From: Sphingomonas sp. CCH21-G11
Lineage (GTDB): Bacteria; Pseudomonadota; Alphaproteobacteria; Sphingomonadales; Sphingomonadaceae
Direction of reading: 5' to 3'
DNA: 64,000 nt
NCBI RefSeq assembly: GCF_001555965.1
Contig: NZ_LSHX01000056.1
Location: forward strand, 1-64,000
Shown here: one piece after another, positions 38,667 to 47,436 of the stretch
Numbering within the stretch: position 1 is the stretch's first letter
Layout: the number at the start of each line of letters is the position of its first letter
The notes under the pieces: generated by a model
Seen by the model: the letters and a program-made list of their open reading frames with translations, nothing else
Database searches by the model: none
What the model was told of the DNA's origin: nothing
Program-made: the position numbers and the translations under genes

Positions 38667-40651
38667 AGTTCGATCCCGTCGCCGAGGTCGAGCGAGGCCT
38701 GCCGTGCGCCGCGCTCCATAGTGCGCCGGATGCGTTCACCGTTTGCGGCTGATTGGTCAGGGTCTGCGCCGTCAGCCTCAGCAAAGTCGAATTCCGCTGC
38801 AGGAGACTTGGGCCGCGCAACCACTTCGACATGTTCGGGGAGGTCAGGCTCGCGCCGCAAGCCGCCATTGGCAGGATCGATCCTGCGGCCTGCCTCTTTG
38901 GATGATTTGGGGTCTGGCTCAATCGGGGGCAGAGCGCTCCAATCGTCGGTGGCCCGCGCGTCTGCGCGTTGGCCGCAGCTCCCGGGGGCGGGCAACACTC
39001 GAGACTGCAGTCGAGGGTCGGCGTAATAGCGTGCCTTCTTCGCCTTGACCGGGGGCGCCCCAGATAGGAGCACAACCTCGTCGGTCTGCGGCAGTTGCAG
39101 AATTTCGCCGGGCGTGAGGAGTGCGCGCGCCGTTTCGGAGCGCGAGATCATCAAGTGGCCAAGCCAGGGTGACAGCCGGTGCCCGGCATAATTCTTCATC
39201 GACCGCTGTTCGGTGGTTGTGCCCAGCGCTTCGGAGACCCGCTTGGCCGTGCGCTCATCGTTGGTCGCAAAGGCCACGCGAACATGGCAATTGTCGAGGA
39301 TGGCATTGTTTTGCCCGTAGGCGCGCTCAATCTGGTTCAGGGACTGTGCAATTAGGAACGCCTTGAGGCCGTAGCCCGCCATGAAGGCGAGGGCGCTCTC
39401 GAAGAAATCGAGCCGGCCGAGCGCGGGGAACTCATCCAGCATAAGCAGCACGCGCTGGCGCTTGGTAGCAGGATCGAACTCTTCTGTGAGGCGGCGGCCA
39501 ATCTGGTTGAGGATAAGGCGGATCAGGGGCTTGGTGCGGCTGATGTCGGATGGCGGCACGACCAGATAGAGCGAAGTCGGCCGGCCGCTGACGAGATCGG
39601 CGATCCGCCAATCCGAATGGCTGGTGACCTTGGCGATCACCGGATCGCGATAAAGGCCCAGAAAGGACATTGCGGTCGACAGCACGCCTGACCGCTCGTT
39701 GTCAGACTTGTTGAGCAGTTCGCGCGCTGCGCTGGCAACGACCGGGTGCGGGCCCGATTCACCGAGATGCGGGGTGTCCATCATCGCATAAAGCGTGTTC
39801 TCAATGGTCTCGTCGGGATTGGAGAGGAAAGCCGCGACGCCAGCGAGCGATTTGTCGGCACCGGCGTAAAGGACATGAAGGATTGCGCCGACCAGCAGCG
39901 CGTGGCTGGTCTTTTCCCAGTGATTGCGCTTCTCGAGACTGCCTTCCGGATCGACCAGGATATCAGCGATGTTCTGCACGTCGCGCACCTCATTGAGGCC
40001 GCGGCGCACTTCGAGGAGCGGGTTGTAAGCGGACGATTCAAGGCTGGTCGGATCGAAACGCAGGGTTCGGCTGAACGTGCTGCGAAAACCGGCAGTGACA
40101 TCCCAGTTCTCGCCCTTGATGTCATGCACGATCGCCGAGCCCGACCAGGTCAGCAGGGTCGGGATTACCAGGCCGACGCCTTTGCCGGAGCGTGTCGGAG
40201 CAAAGCACAGGACATGTTCAGCCCCGTCGTGGCGAAGGTAGTTGTTCTGAAACTGGCCAAGCACTACCCCGGTGTCTGCCAGTAATCCGGCCTTGCGGAT
40301 GTCATCGCGGGTTGCCCAGCGTGCGGTTCCGTAGGTGTTGGCGTTGCGGTTCTCGCGGCCGCGCCAAACGGACATCGCGATGGCGACCACGATTGCCACG
40401 AACCCGCCCGAGGTGGCGATCATCCCCCCGGTATCGAAAATCTGCGGAGCGTAGGCGTCGAACGAGAACCACCACCAGAACAGGTCATAGGGGCGATAGA
40501 CCGGATGGCCGAACAAGTGGAACCAGGGCACGCCGAGGTCTGGCTGGAAACCGAGCGCCGAGGCTGTCCACTGGGTTGCGGACCAAACGCTCGCAACAAT
40601 GATGATCAGCACCGCGACGATTTGACCCCACAGGATTTTGGCAGCCGACAT
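38663..40651 (-). CDS. traG: Type IV coupling protein TraG (VirD4-like)
   Basis: A 662-residue inner-membrane ATPase with two N-terminal helices (GQIVAVLIIIVASVWSATQW and GGFVAIVVAIAMSVW), Walker A FAPTRSGKGVGLVIPTLL (~150), Walker B LLMLDEFPALG (~400) and IAQSLNQIERAYGQ. The C-terminal ~120 residues are disordered and acidic/Arg-rich. It brings the relaxase-DNA complex to the Trb channel. Confidence 0.95.
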   Translation of the reverse strand: MSAAKILWGQIVAVLIIIVASVWSATQWTASALGFQPDLGVPWFHLFGHPVYRPYDLFWWWFSFDAYAPQIFDTGGMIATSGGFVAIVVAIAMSVWRGRENRNANTYGTARWATRDDIRKAGLLADTGVVLGQFQNNYLRHDGAEHVLCFAPTRSGKGVGLVIPTLLTWSGSAIVHDIKGENWDVTAGFRSTFSRTLRFDPTSLESSAYNPLLEVRRGLNEVRDVQNIADILVDPEGSLEKRNHWEKTSHALLVGAILHVLYAGADKSLAGVAAFLSNPDETIENTLYAMMDTPHLGESGPHPVVASAARELLNKSDNERSGVLSTAMSFLGLYRDPVIAKVTSHSDWRIADLVSGRPTSLYLVVPPSDISRTKPLIRLILNQIGRRLTEEFDPATKRQRVLLMLDEFPALGRLDFFESALAFMAGYGLKAFLIAQSLNQIERAYGQNNAILDNCHVRVAFATNDERTAKRVSEALGTTTEQRSMKNYAGHRLSPWLGHLMISRSETARALLTPGEILQLPQTDEVVLLSGAPPVKAKKARYYADPRLQSRVLPAPGSCGQRADARATDDWSALPPIEPDPKSSKEAGRRIDPANGGLRREPDLPEHVEVVARPKSPAAEFDFAEADGADPDQSAANGERIRRTMERGARQASLDLGDGIEL

Positions 40652-40763
40652 GGCGCAACTCCGCTTCGTTTACGCTTAGGTCGGTGAGCTTCGGAGAGGT
40701 TGGCAAGCGGGGAGTTGGGGCGTGCAGGCCTTGGCGAAGAGACGGACAGCCTGGCGCAGATCG

Positions 40764-41465
40764 TTAGATCGGCTCCCACGCATAATCCGGTGTGCCCGAC
40801 CAAGTCAGCCGAACCATTGCGCCTTGCACCACCGACTGCACGACGTTTGGCCAGAGCGCAGCGATGCAGGTGCCGCCTGCGTGGCGGACCGAGGCGTAGA
40901 TGATGCCGTTGTGGCCCTCGACGCGTGCCTGCGCGGCTAGAACATTGCCAGCGGCATATCCGGTCGCGGGGTCGGCATCGAGCGCGGGATGACCCGCTGC
41001 CTCGCGCAGGTCAACGAATACGCCGGCCATGCTCGCCAGCATTTCGCCATATTCGACAACCGCGTTGAAGTCGCCTGCGTCAGCGAGTGCCTTGGTCAGG
41101 TGGTGCCCCACTTCGGCAATGCAGGTTTCAACCGCCAGCGCCGCATACCATGCACCGCGGTCTGCAGGGTTGAAGCGCATCGGCTCGCGCGGTTTGGCAT
41201 AGGCGAAGCTGGCGTTGATGAAGCGAGCATGTGGCACGCCATGAACCAGTTCTTCGGGGCTGAGCGCGCCAAGCCCGCGTTCCTCGGCAACCAACCGCCC
41301 GCTGGTCGCGCCTTCGATCTCGGCAAGCAGCGCCAACTCGTCGGGATCGTCGGCCAGCGGCGCGAGCACGGCTTCGCGCAGCCGCGCGCTGGCCACAAGC
41401 CTGATGGTGCGCGGGAATGCTTCACGCACCAGCGGCAGTGCGGATTGCGGCTCAGAGCCCGCCAC
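40764..41465 (-). CDS. RES-domain toxin
   Basis: About 233 residues of RES fold: TIRLVASARLREAVLAPLAD, PHARFINASFAYAKPREPMR (Arg), WYAALAVETCIAEVGHHLTK (Glu/His) and GHNGIIYASVRH (Ser), the four conserved regions of NAD-depleting RES toxins. The start is uncertain: GTG at 41465 overlaps the antitoxin stop by 14 bases; GTG 41429 is another choice. It pairs with the upstream Xre/DUF2384 antitoxin and probably acts in post-segregational stability of the element. Confidence 0.8.
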   Translation of the reverse strand: MAGSEPQSALPLVREAFPRTIRLVASARLREAVLAPLADDPDELALLAEIEGATSGRLVAEERGLGALSPEELVHGVPHARFINASFAYAKPREPMRFNPADRGAWYAALAVETCIAEVGHHLTKALADAGDFNAVVEYGEMLASMAGVFVDLREAAGHPALDADPATGYAAGNVLAAQARVEGHNGIIYASVRHAGGTCIAALWPNVVQSVVQGAMVRLTWSGTPDYAWEPI

Positions 41466-41889
41466 GCAGCGCGTCGATATACTGCCGGGTTTCGAGCATA
41501 CGGGGAATGCCGCCTTCAATCATCGCCTCGACCGGCGACTTTGCGCCGAAGACGGGCGCCCGGTTGGGCAAGCGCGGCCAGCGGTCGGCCATTCCGTCTG
41601 CGAACAGCAGGTGCAGTCCCTTGAAGACACCGATCAGGGCCGAGGCGCGGGTCAGTTGGTCCTGGCTCAGGGTGCCGTCCCATTTGCCAGCCTTGATCCG
41701 GTCCCATGTGCTCTCGGATACGCCGAGCAGCGCGGCGCCTTCGGCATTGCTGCCACCCCAGGCATCGACGAGCCGCAGCACGGCCTTGACCGCCGCGCCG
41801 GTCAGACGCTTGCGGTCGCCGTCGCTCGAAAAGGTCTGCAGGCCTGCTGCTGCCGGGGCCGCATGATGGGTGAATGCTGCGCTTGCCAT
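41452..41889 (-). CDS. Xre/MbcA/ParS-type antitoxin (DUF2384)
   Basis: A 145-residue protein: helix-turn-helix (GAALLGVSESTWDRIKAGKW) and C-terminal DUF2384 helices (LFADGMADRWPRLPNRAPVFG, PVEAMIEGGIPRMLETRQYI) that plug the RES active site. AGGAGA with a seven-base gap fixes the start at 41889. It is the first gene of the pair and sits behind a strong promoter carrying an inverted repeat, which suggests autorepression. Confidence 0.85.
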   Translation of the reverse strand: MASAAFTHHAAPAAAGLQTFSSDGDRKRLTGAAVKAVLRLVDAWGGSNAEGAALLGVSESTWDRIKAGKWDGTLSQDQLTRASALIGVFKGLHLLFADGMADRWPRLPNRAPVFGAKSPVEAMIEGGIPRMLETRQYIDALRGGL

Positions 41890-41908
41890 GGTCGTTTCTC
41901 CTGACGCG

Positions 41909-41938
41909 AATATACGCATCACATGGTGCGTTTGTCAA
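41909..41938 (-). promoter_or_regulatory. Promoter with operator for the Xre-RES pair
   Basis: On the minus strand TTGACA (41933-41938) and TATATT (41909-41914) are 18 bases apart. The spacer and edge of the -10 hold ACGCA/TGCGT inverted arms (41914-41918 and 41927-41931), placed well for repression by the antitoxin. Confidence 0.65.
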
Positions 41939-41968
41939 GATTGGGCTGATACCGGTCAGCTTGCCACA

Positions 41969-43714
41969 TCATATCTCGATCGACCTGCTTCGGCCGAGTG
42001 TCCATTCGATGCCACCACCTGACCGCGGCTGGCCGCTCACATATTGCCCGAGCTGCCGGTCGAGCTGCTTTGACCAAGGGACAAGCGAAAACCCAAGGCC
42101 ATCGTCGATCATCGCAAACCGGCCCGAAGCAAGTTGGATGCGCTGGCGATAGACGCCTGATACCTCACCGGATGATCGGCTTTGGCGATAGGGCAAGCCA
42201 TGTTCACGCGAAAGTGAGGCGCCGGCGTCGGCGAGGTCGCGCTCGCGCAAGGTGCCAAGCAGGTTGCGGGACAGGGCGAAGCGGTCACCGCGCCGTTGGG
42301 CAAGACCTTCGCTTTCCAGATATTCGAGCCGGCGCGTTTTCGCTGCCTCGACTTCGCTGCCAAAACCTGGACCGAGCGGCAGAGGCTCCGATGCAATCAA
42401 TTGCTTGTCGAGCCAGGTGGCTCCGCCGCTGCGCTCCTGGGTAGCAAGATCGAGATCAGAATGTGTCAGGAGCGAGGATTGCTCGCGGCCGCGCCGATCA
42501 GTCCAGACGCGCAGCTCGACGATTGCGCCTGGCGCAGCATCGCCGGTCAGGTCGATGTCGGAGAATTTGCAATGATGGACCCGGCCATCCACGCCGTCGA
42601 CTACGGCATAGGCCTGACCGGTCAACTCATTGTGCAGGCCGCGCTCGACCAGTCGCCCGAGGACAGGCTCGATCGCCCTTTCATTATGAAGGGCAAATCG
42701 ACCCGCTTCAGCGGCAAGGCCGTGCCCGGTCATGGCGCGGTGCATCGTTTTGATGATATCGCCTCTGGTGCCAAGTTCCCGCAAGGCCTGCTCCAGTGCT
42801 GGCTTCAACCGCCAGCAAGCTGGCGCAATCCTGTCTGCCAGTCCCATCCGCTCGAGCTTCGTGGCGCGGCCGATGAGATGCTGATTGGCCGGATTGCCGA
42901 TCCGTTGCGGATCGGGGCGAAGATCGACCACGCCGCCGAGGCCGTCACCAAGCGTTTGCAGCTGGCGATCAAGACCGGTCCAGCGATCGGCCTGCACCTC
43001 GCGGGCCAGGCTTCGATCAATGTCCTGCTGGGTCCGTGCGCCCAGTTCCATGGTCACCAGCTGCGCGGCGCGAGCCCGCATGCCCTCGCTGATGTAGCTG
43101 CGGTCGATAACCAGGTCGCGGCCATCCTCGGCCTTGCCGCGTACCAGAATGTGGATGTGGGGATTTTCGGTGTTCCAATGGTCAACGGCGACCCAGTCGA
43201 TACCGGTGCCAAGATCCTTTTCCATCTGCGTCAGCAGGTCTCGGGTAAAGCTCCGCACATCGGTCAGTTCGGCCGTGTCTTCGGGCGAAACAATGAAACG
43301 GAAATGGTGGCGGTCATCGGCGCAGCGCTCGGCGAAGGCTCCGCCGTCGACGGTATCATCGCCGCTGCCGAACAGCGCCGCATCCTTTCCGTCGCGGGTC
43401 ACGCCATCGCGCTTGAGATAGGTCAGGTGCTTTGCCAGCGGCGCGGCAGTGAAGCGAGCCCCGCGATGCCGCACAATCCGCGCCTTGACGATCACACGGC
43501 GCTGACTTGCGCGTGAGCTTGCCTGCAGGCTTGCGATCCTTCCCCGGGCAAGCCGGCCGGTGCTGCGTCGCGACCCGGAACCACCAGCTCGGCCGCCATG
43601 TCCTGACCGGTTGGCAAGCGCCCGCAGTTGGGCTTTGAGTGTGCGCGCCTTGCCTTGGCCGGAACTGCGATCTCGGATGCGCCCGGGCCTGATTTCCAGA
43701 TCGTCATCACTCAT
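41969..43714 (-). CDS. Relaxase (mobilisation nuclease, DUF3363-containing)
   Basis: A 581-residue protein. A basic N-terminal tail (1-90) precedes the relaxase domain with the candidate catalytic Tyr in HLTYLKRDG (~96) and the metal-binding His motif DHWNTENPHIHILVRG (~183). The C-terminal half is the DUF3363 region (IELASGRFAMID-type strands, VPWSKQLDRQLGQYVSG). It would nick oriT and lead the strand through TraG. The likely oriT lies just upstream of its start. Confidence 0.9.
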   Translation of the reverse strand: MSDDDLEIRPGRIRDRSSGQGKARTLKAQLRALANRSGHGGRAGGSGSRRSTGRLARGRIASLQASSRASQRRVIVKARIVRHRGARFTAAPLAKHLTYLKRDGVTRDGKDAALFGSGDDTVDGGAFAERCADDRHHFRFIVSPEDTAELTDVRSFTRDLLTQMEKDLGTGIDWVAVDHWNTENPHIHILVRGKAEDGRDLVIDRSYISEGMRARAAQLVTMELGARTQQDIDRSLAREVQADRWTGLDRQLQTLGDGLGGVVDLRPDPQRIGNPANQHLIGRATKLERMGLADRIAPACWRLKPALEQALRELGTRGDIIKTMHRAMTGHGLAAEAGRFALHNERAIEPVLGRLVERGLHNELTGQAYAVVDGVDGRVHHCKFSDIDLTGDAAPGAIVELRVWTDRRGREQSSLLTHSDLDLATQERSGGATWLDKQLIASEPLPLGPGFGSEVEAAKTRRLEYLESEGLAQRRGDRFALSRNLLGTLRERDLADAGASLSREHGLPYRQSRSSGEVSGVYRQRIQLASGRFAMIDDGLGFSLVPWSKQLDRQLGQYVSGQPRSGGGIEWTLGRSRSIEI

Positions 43715-43729
43715 GAGGTCAAGCGATGC

Positions 43730-43870
43730 AATGCAGCGGCTGGCTCATTGAACGGCGGAATTGCGACAATTATCGAGACTGGAGCCAGCCATGGGGCAGG
43801 GCGGCTGGCTGTGAAAATCCCGCAATTCTGCGGCCCCACACCCCGGCGGCTGGCTCCGCTTTCATCTTGC
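43730..43870. other. oriT: Candidate oriT region
   Basis: The 247-base gap between relaxase and transglycosylase genes holds a 10-base inverted repeat GGAGCCAGCC (43781-43790) / GGCTGGCTCC (43848-43857), three direct copies of GCGGCTGGCT (43736-43745, 43801-43810, 43846-43855), and smaller dyads AATTG-CGA-CAATT and CCGCA-ATTC-TGCGG. Such clusters next to the relaxase gene are typical of oriT; the nic site cannot be named from sequence alone. Confidence 0.5.
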
Positions 43871-43961
43871 CATCCTCCTGATCCATCCTTTCCTGCAACC
43901 CCGCTTCCGCACAATTTTGCGCTAGTCCACGCCATGACGCGCCAGATAGGGAGGGGGCCAG

Positions 43962-44663
43962 TCACTGGTCGCGGTTCCCCGAGACAGGGACGAACAGGCC
44001 GCCGTGCGGACGCAGCGAAGCAGGTGGCGCAGCCGCCGTTGCTTCGCCGATGTATCCGCTGGGCGCTGCCTTAGTTGCGGCAGTTCGCGCCGCGAACAGC
44101 TCGCTTTGCGTCCACGCAATGCGCACTTGCTGCACAGGCGACGTGCTGGCCACGACAGTGGCCGTGCTGTCCGATTGCAGCATCGGTGCGATCTTTGCGA
44201 CATAGGCACGGGTTTCGACAGGAAGCGGGCGACCGCGATCGCGCCACTCCTGATAGCGCCCGGGGCCTGCATTATAGGCAGCCAGCATGCCATAGGCACC
44301 GTAACTGTCGTACATTTCGCGGAGATAGCTGGTTCCAGCCAAGATGTTGTCGCGCGGGTCGAACGGGTCGCTGCCGAGACGGAAACGGGCGCGCTGGCGC
44401 GCCCAGGTTCCGGGCATGAGCTGCATCAGCCCCATCGCTCCGGCCGACGATACCGCGCCGATCCGGCCAGCGCTCTCGGCCCGCATAACCGCATAGATCC
44501 ATCGCTCCGGGATACCGAAACGCAGCGATGCCTCAGCAACGTGCGCTGCAATGTCGACGGTGCGCGGCGCTAATGGTTCGGCAGTGTCCTGCCCAAAGGC
44601 AGGCGCGGCACCGAACATAGCGAGCGTAGCCAAAGCGGCGAAGCCCAAGCGGCGGAGCTGCAT
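43962..44663 (-). CDS. Lytic transglycosylase of the conjugation system (VirB1-like)
   Basis: A 233-residue exported protein with a signal peptide (LGFAALATLAMFGAAPAFG) and an SLT domain: catalytic Glu in YAVMRAESAGRIGAVSSAGA, then GLMQLMPGTWARQR and LAAYNAGPGRYQEW. It locally opens peptidoglycan for channel assembly. The Thr/Ala-rich C-terminal ~70 residues are unstructured. It is followed by the oriT-like region and the relaxase gene. Confidence 0.92.
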   Translation of the reverse strand: MQLRRLGFAALATLAMFGAAPAFGQDTAEPLAPRTVDIAAHVAEASLRFGIPERWIYAVMRAESAGRIGAVSSAGAMGLMQLMPGTWARQRARFRLGSDPFDPRDNILAGTSYLREMYDSYGAYGMLAAYNAGPGRYQEWRDRGRPLPVETRAYVAKIAPMLQSDSTATVVASTSPVQQVRIAWTQSELFAARTAATKAAPSGYIGEATAAAPPASLRPHGGLFVPVSGNRDQ

Positions 44664-44666
44664 AGC

Positions 44667-44996
44667 TCAGTTCGCCTTTTCGCGCCGCGACGGACGCGAC
44701 CAAACCAAAACATGGCCGTTGTCATCGCCCTTGAACAGGTTGGCGCGTAGCGGCTGCACGAATGAGGGATCATCGATCTGCACGCTGACATAGTCGCCCG
44801 CCTTCTCCCCGACATGCTTCCAGCCTGCGCCAATTTCGCGCGCGTCATCATCTTCGCCAGCAACCACACGGAAGTCCGGAGCGTTCTCACTGTCCGATGG
44901 GTCTGCCGGGACGAGTGAGATCTCAATGCTGAGCGACAGCGTCTGCAGTTGCCCGCTGTAGCCGCCGTCGGCGGCACGAAAAGTTCCGATACGCAT
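44667..44996 (-). CDS. DUF736-family protein (first copy)
   Basis: A 109-residue protein starting MRIGTFRAADGGYSGQLQTL with the family end YVSVQIDDPSFVQPLRANLF. DUF736 proteins are common on conjugative elements but have no assigned role. The 44996 start follows AAGGAGATTGAACCC. Three bases separate it from the transglycosylase gene. A second copy is at 49,259. Confidence 0.85.
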   Translation of the reverse strand: MRIGTFRAADGGYSGQLQTLSLSIEISLVPADPSDSENAPDFRVVAGEDDDAREIGAGWKHVGEKAGDYVSVQIDDPSFVQPLRANLFKGDDNGHVLVWSRPSRREKAN

Positions 44997-45000
44997 GGGT

Positions 45001-45579
45001 TCAATCTCCTTGGGTTGAGGGTAAGGAAGTGTCGGAGGCGCGCGGGTCGGCGAACCAGACATGGTCGCCATTGCCCGCTTCATCGGTCCAGACTGGGGTT
45101 GCGCGACCAATGACATGGGTCAGACGCAGCATGCCGAAATAGCGCCCATCGAAACTGTCGAGCGCTGCCGGGTTCATCACGAATAGCTCGCCGGTGCGCA
45201 GCACATGGCAGCCGGCCCAGGTCGGCAGTAGGCGCCCCAGACTGTCCGACGGACGCGCCGCGCCGACATATTGGCCGTCGATCGTGATGCTCAATGCATC
45301 TCGGCAGACGCGCTGGCCGCGTACAGCCGCGACGCGCTTCAGCAGCGGGACGCCTGTCGGGAGGTAACGCCGCTCGGCGAGCAGTCGGCGCAGTTCGGGC
45401 GGCGGCTCAATGGCGATCCGCTCGCCAACATGCAGGCTCGCCTTGCCACGGATGGCATAGAGTCCGGTGGGGACCGAGGCGGTCGCATTCCACACCGCGA
45501 AGCGCGCGACTGGCACGGCCAACGTCGTGAGCGTTGCGCAACCGACGATGGCTGCAAATATCATGCTGCGCCGCTTCAT
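45001..45579 (-). CDS. traF: TraF-type S26 signal peptidase (pilin maturation)
   Basis: A 192-residue membrane-anchored peptidase: N-terminal helix (MIFAAIVGCATLTTLAVPVA), catalytic Ser35 in ASVPTGLYAI and general-base Lys81 in VPLLKRVAA, then the S26 substrate-binding regions (ELFVMNPAALDSFDGRYFG). In RP4, TraF cyclises the TrbC pilin. Its start at 45579 overlaps the DUF2840 stop by four bases. Confidence 0.92.
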   Translation of the reverse strand: MKRRSMIFAAIVGCATLTTLAVPVARFAVWNATASVPTGLYAIRGKASLHVGERIAIEPPPELRRLLAERRYLPTGVPLLKRVAAVRGQRVCRDALSITIDGQYVGAARPSDSLGRLLPTWAGCHVLRTGELFVMNPAALDSFDGRYFGMLRLTHVIGRATPVWTDEAGNGDHVWFADPRASDTSLPSTQGD

Positions 45580-46049
45580 GGCAGAAGTGCCTTGCGCTGG
45601 AGCCAGGCTTGGTGCCGCGCGGGCGTGTATTCCCGCGGGGTAAGTCGGCCCGCCATCCTGTTGTGGATGTGTCGCCAATGTTCCGGAGCAACTTCGCAGG
45701 GGTCTATGCCTGACGCTTCGATGGCATCGATAAGCCGGAAGACTTGCGCGACCTTGGGCCAGCCATGAACCGAAAGCAGCAGCTCTCCGCCAGGGTCGAC
45801 CTGCGGCACAGTTGCGCAATGATCGCCTAAGCTGACAGCTTGCACGATGTCCAAGGTTGAGCGGACGGTGCCAAAATCGTTGGACGCCCAGCGGACCAAG
45901 GCGAACACTTGGCCTGCCATATAGCTCTCGATCCGCTCGCTACGGCTTACGATCCGTTCGGCAACGGGCCTGCCGAATTTGATCCAATCCTCATGCTGGC
46001 CTTCGCGCCAGACCAGCGTCACATGGGTCAGCTGCGGGTCATCACCCAT
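45576..46049 (-). CDS. DUF2840-family protein
   Basis: A 157-residue protein starting MGDDPQLTHVTLVWREGQHE, with the typical family body (WASNDFGTVRSTLDIVQAVS, PEHWRHIHNRMAGRLTPREY). It regularly precedes traF in these elements; function unknown. GAGG is immediately next to the ATG, an unusually short spacing, so the true start may differ. Confidence 0.8.
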   Translation of the reverse strand: MGDDPQLTHVTLVWREGQHEDWIKFGRPVAERIVSRSERIESYMAGQVFALVRWASNDFGTVRSTLDIVQAVSLGDHCATVPQVDPGGELLLSVHGWPKVAQVFRLIDAIEASGIDPCEVAPEHWRHIHNRMAGRLTPREYTPARHQAWLQRKALLP

Positions 46050-46087
46050 CCTCGCACCGGCAGGCCTTTCGGGGGCCGCCCCGCTTT

Positions 46088-46277
46088 TTGTCCACAGGCT
46101 CGCAGCCGTTAGCAAGAATCCGAAGGATTCTTTGTTAGGATAGTTAAGGGCAAAAATTGCCGATGTTTCTCCGTGATTTGGCCGGCGTTTCGGTTCCCGA
46201 TAGTCCGAACTTCCGGTTCCTGATGGTCCGAGCGGGGCGGTTCCTGATAGTCCGTGCTGCATCATGAAATATCCACA
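46088..46277. other. oriV: Candidate replication origin next to repA
   Basis: Between DUF2840 and repA lie three 17-base direct repeats (46191-46254), a perfect stem AAGAATCC-GAA-GGATTCTT (46114-46132), the dyad GGCAA-AAA-TTGCC (46149-46161) in an AT-richer patch, and DnaA-box-like 9-mers at both edges, TTGTCCACA (46088-46096) and ATATCCACA (46269-46277), each one base off TTATCCACA. This is the usual make-up of an iteron origin. Confidence 0.55.
46191..46254 (+). repeat. Three iteron-like direct repeats
   Basis: CGGTTCCcGATaGTCCG at 46191-46207, CGGTTCCtGATgGTCCG at 46214-46230 and CGGTTCCtGATaGTCCG at 46238-46254. The spacing is 23 and 24 bases, a little over two helical turns, so a protein could bind all three on about the same face. 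Confidence 0.75.
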
Positions 46278-47155
46278 GGGTGATGGTTGCTAGAGCGCAG
46301 TCCGAGACGGCGCATTGCGGCGTCAAACGGGTCGGGCCGGACAGCGACAAAGTTCAACCGTTCGCGGCCGAGCGCATGTTCGATGGTAAGCCTGTATCCC
46401 GGCAGCGCTTGGCGGCGGACAATGTCGCGCAGCTCGAATGCGAAGCGTTTGGGCGGCGAGAGCGCGCCGGACTTCAAATGGAGGTGCTGGAAGTCGAAGC
46501 TCCAGCCACCGCGCTGTTTGCCCCCATGCTTGCGCACGAGGCGATAAAGCCAGCGCTCCAGACCACCAGTCAGTGCGAAGTAATCGGCATCGATGGTGAG
46601 GACGAGGGCCTGATCGATCACGCCCTCGTAGAACCAGTCGGGGATGATCATCTCGATCCCGAGCGCGCGTCCGGAATGGTCGAGACGCTCCTTCCATTCA
46701 TTGATCCAGGAAAAGCGGTGCCGCCGCCGCGCGTCATGCTGGCGGATAGAGGTCGCGATGGTGGTGGATTGCAGGCGATCCAGCCCGGCCTTCAGCCGCT
46801 CATAGCTGGCTTTGCCTGTGCCCCGCCGGGTGAAGGCAAGGATCTCGTGCGGGGTCGCGGCGATCAATCGCGAGGTAGGTCGACCGGCATCGCGCGCTTC
46901 GACGATCTGGCTCGCCACCCAAATGAGGACGTCAGCGTCCCAGATCGTTGCCATGCCATGTTCGGCAGTTGCTTCGACGAGGATCGAAACCTCGCCCATT
47001 CGGAAATCGATCGGACGGACCCGTTTTGATTTGGCGAGGCTGAAGAACGGCCAGGCCATAAGGTCCTGCGCGTCGCGCGCGGCAATGTCGCCGCCATGGG
47101 ACACGAACAGGTCAAGCTGAGCAGGCTTGGCTTGGAAGGCGGACAGGCGTCGCAT
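46262..47155 (-). CDS. repA: Replication initiator RepA-like protein
   Basis: A 297-residue protein starting MRRLSAFQAKPAQLDLFVS, with the RepA/RPA body: FFSLAKSKRVRPIDFRMGEV, TPHEILAFTRRGTGKASYERLKAGLDRL is read as helix-turn-helix region, IPDWFYEGVIDQALVLTIDA, and YRLTIEHALGRERLNF. Such initiators bind iterons; three repeats begin eight bases after its stop. Carried on an ICE it would allow extrachromosomal replication after excision. Confidence 0.85.
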   Translation of the reverse strand: MRRLSAFQAKPAQLDLFVSHGGDIAARDAQDLMAWPFFSLAKSKRVRPIDFRMGEVSILVEATAEHGMATIWDADVLIWVASQIVEARDAGRPTSRLIAATPHEILAFTRRGTGKASYERLKAGLDRLQSTTIATSIRQHDARRRHRFSWINEWKERLDHSGRALGIEMIIPDWFYEGVIDQALVLTIDADYFALTGGLERWLYRLVRKHGGKQRGGWSFDFQHLHLKSGALSPPKRFAFELRDIVRRQALPGYRLTIEHALGRERLNFVAVRPDPFDAAMRRLGLRSSNHHPVDIS

Positions 47156-47163
47156 CGCGTGCG

Positions 47164-47436
47164 TCAGCGCCGGACCGGCGGAGTGTAGCCATCGAGCCGC
47201 TTGGCTGGGTGGACAATGCCCTTGCCGGGATCGCTGGTGGACCGCCGCAGCCCTTGCTCTGCCCATGCGTCGAGATCTGTCACCGCATAGACGATCCGGC
47301 CACCGAGCTTGCGATAGACCGGCCCCGTCCCGAAACAACGGTGCTTTTCGAGTGTGCGGGCCGAAAGCCCGAGGTGCACTGCAGCATCAGGCGTCCGCAA
47401 AAATCGTGCAGTCACGGGGGTGGGTCTGGCATCCAT
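47164..47436 (-). CDS. AlpA-like helix-turn-helix protein
   Basis: A 90-residue protein with the AlpA/excisionase-type winged helix: FLRTPDAAVHLGLSARTLEK, GTGPVYRKLGGRIVYAVTDL. Such proteins activate integrase genes or act as excisionase-like factors in ICEs. It starts eight bases upstream of repA on the same strand and probably shares its transcript. Confidence 0.85.
   Translation of the reverse strand: MDARPTPVTARFLRTPDAAVHLGLSARTLEKHRCFGTGPVYRKLGGRIVYAVTDLDAWAEQGLRRSTSDPGKGIVHPAKRLDGYTPPVRR

Noticed and set aside
42296..43516. 406-codon open frame on the plus strand
   Set aside because: Antisense to the relaxase gene, no domain recognised, no ribosome site.
43736..43857. GGCTGGCT repeats as a CRISPR array
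   Set aside because: Units are only ten bases, spacing is uneven and no cas gene is present; oriT is a better reading.
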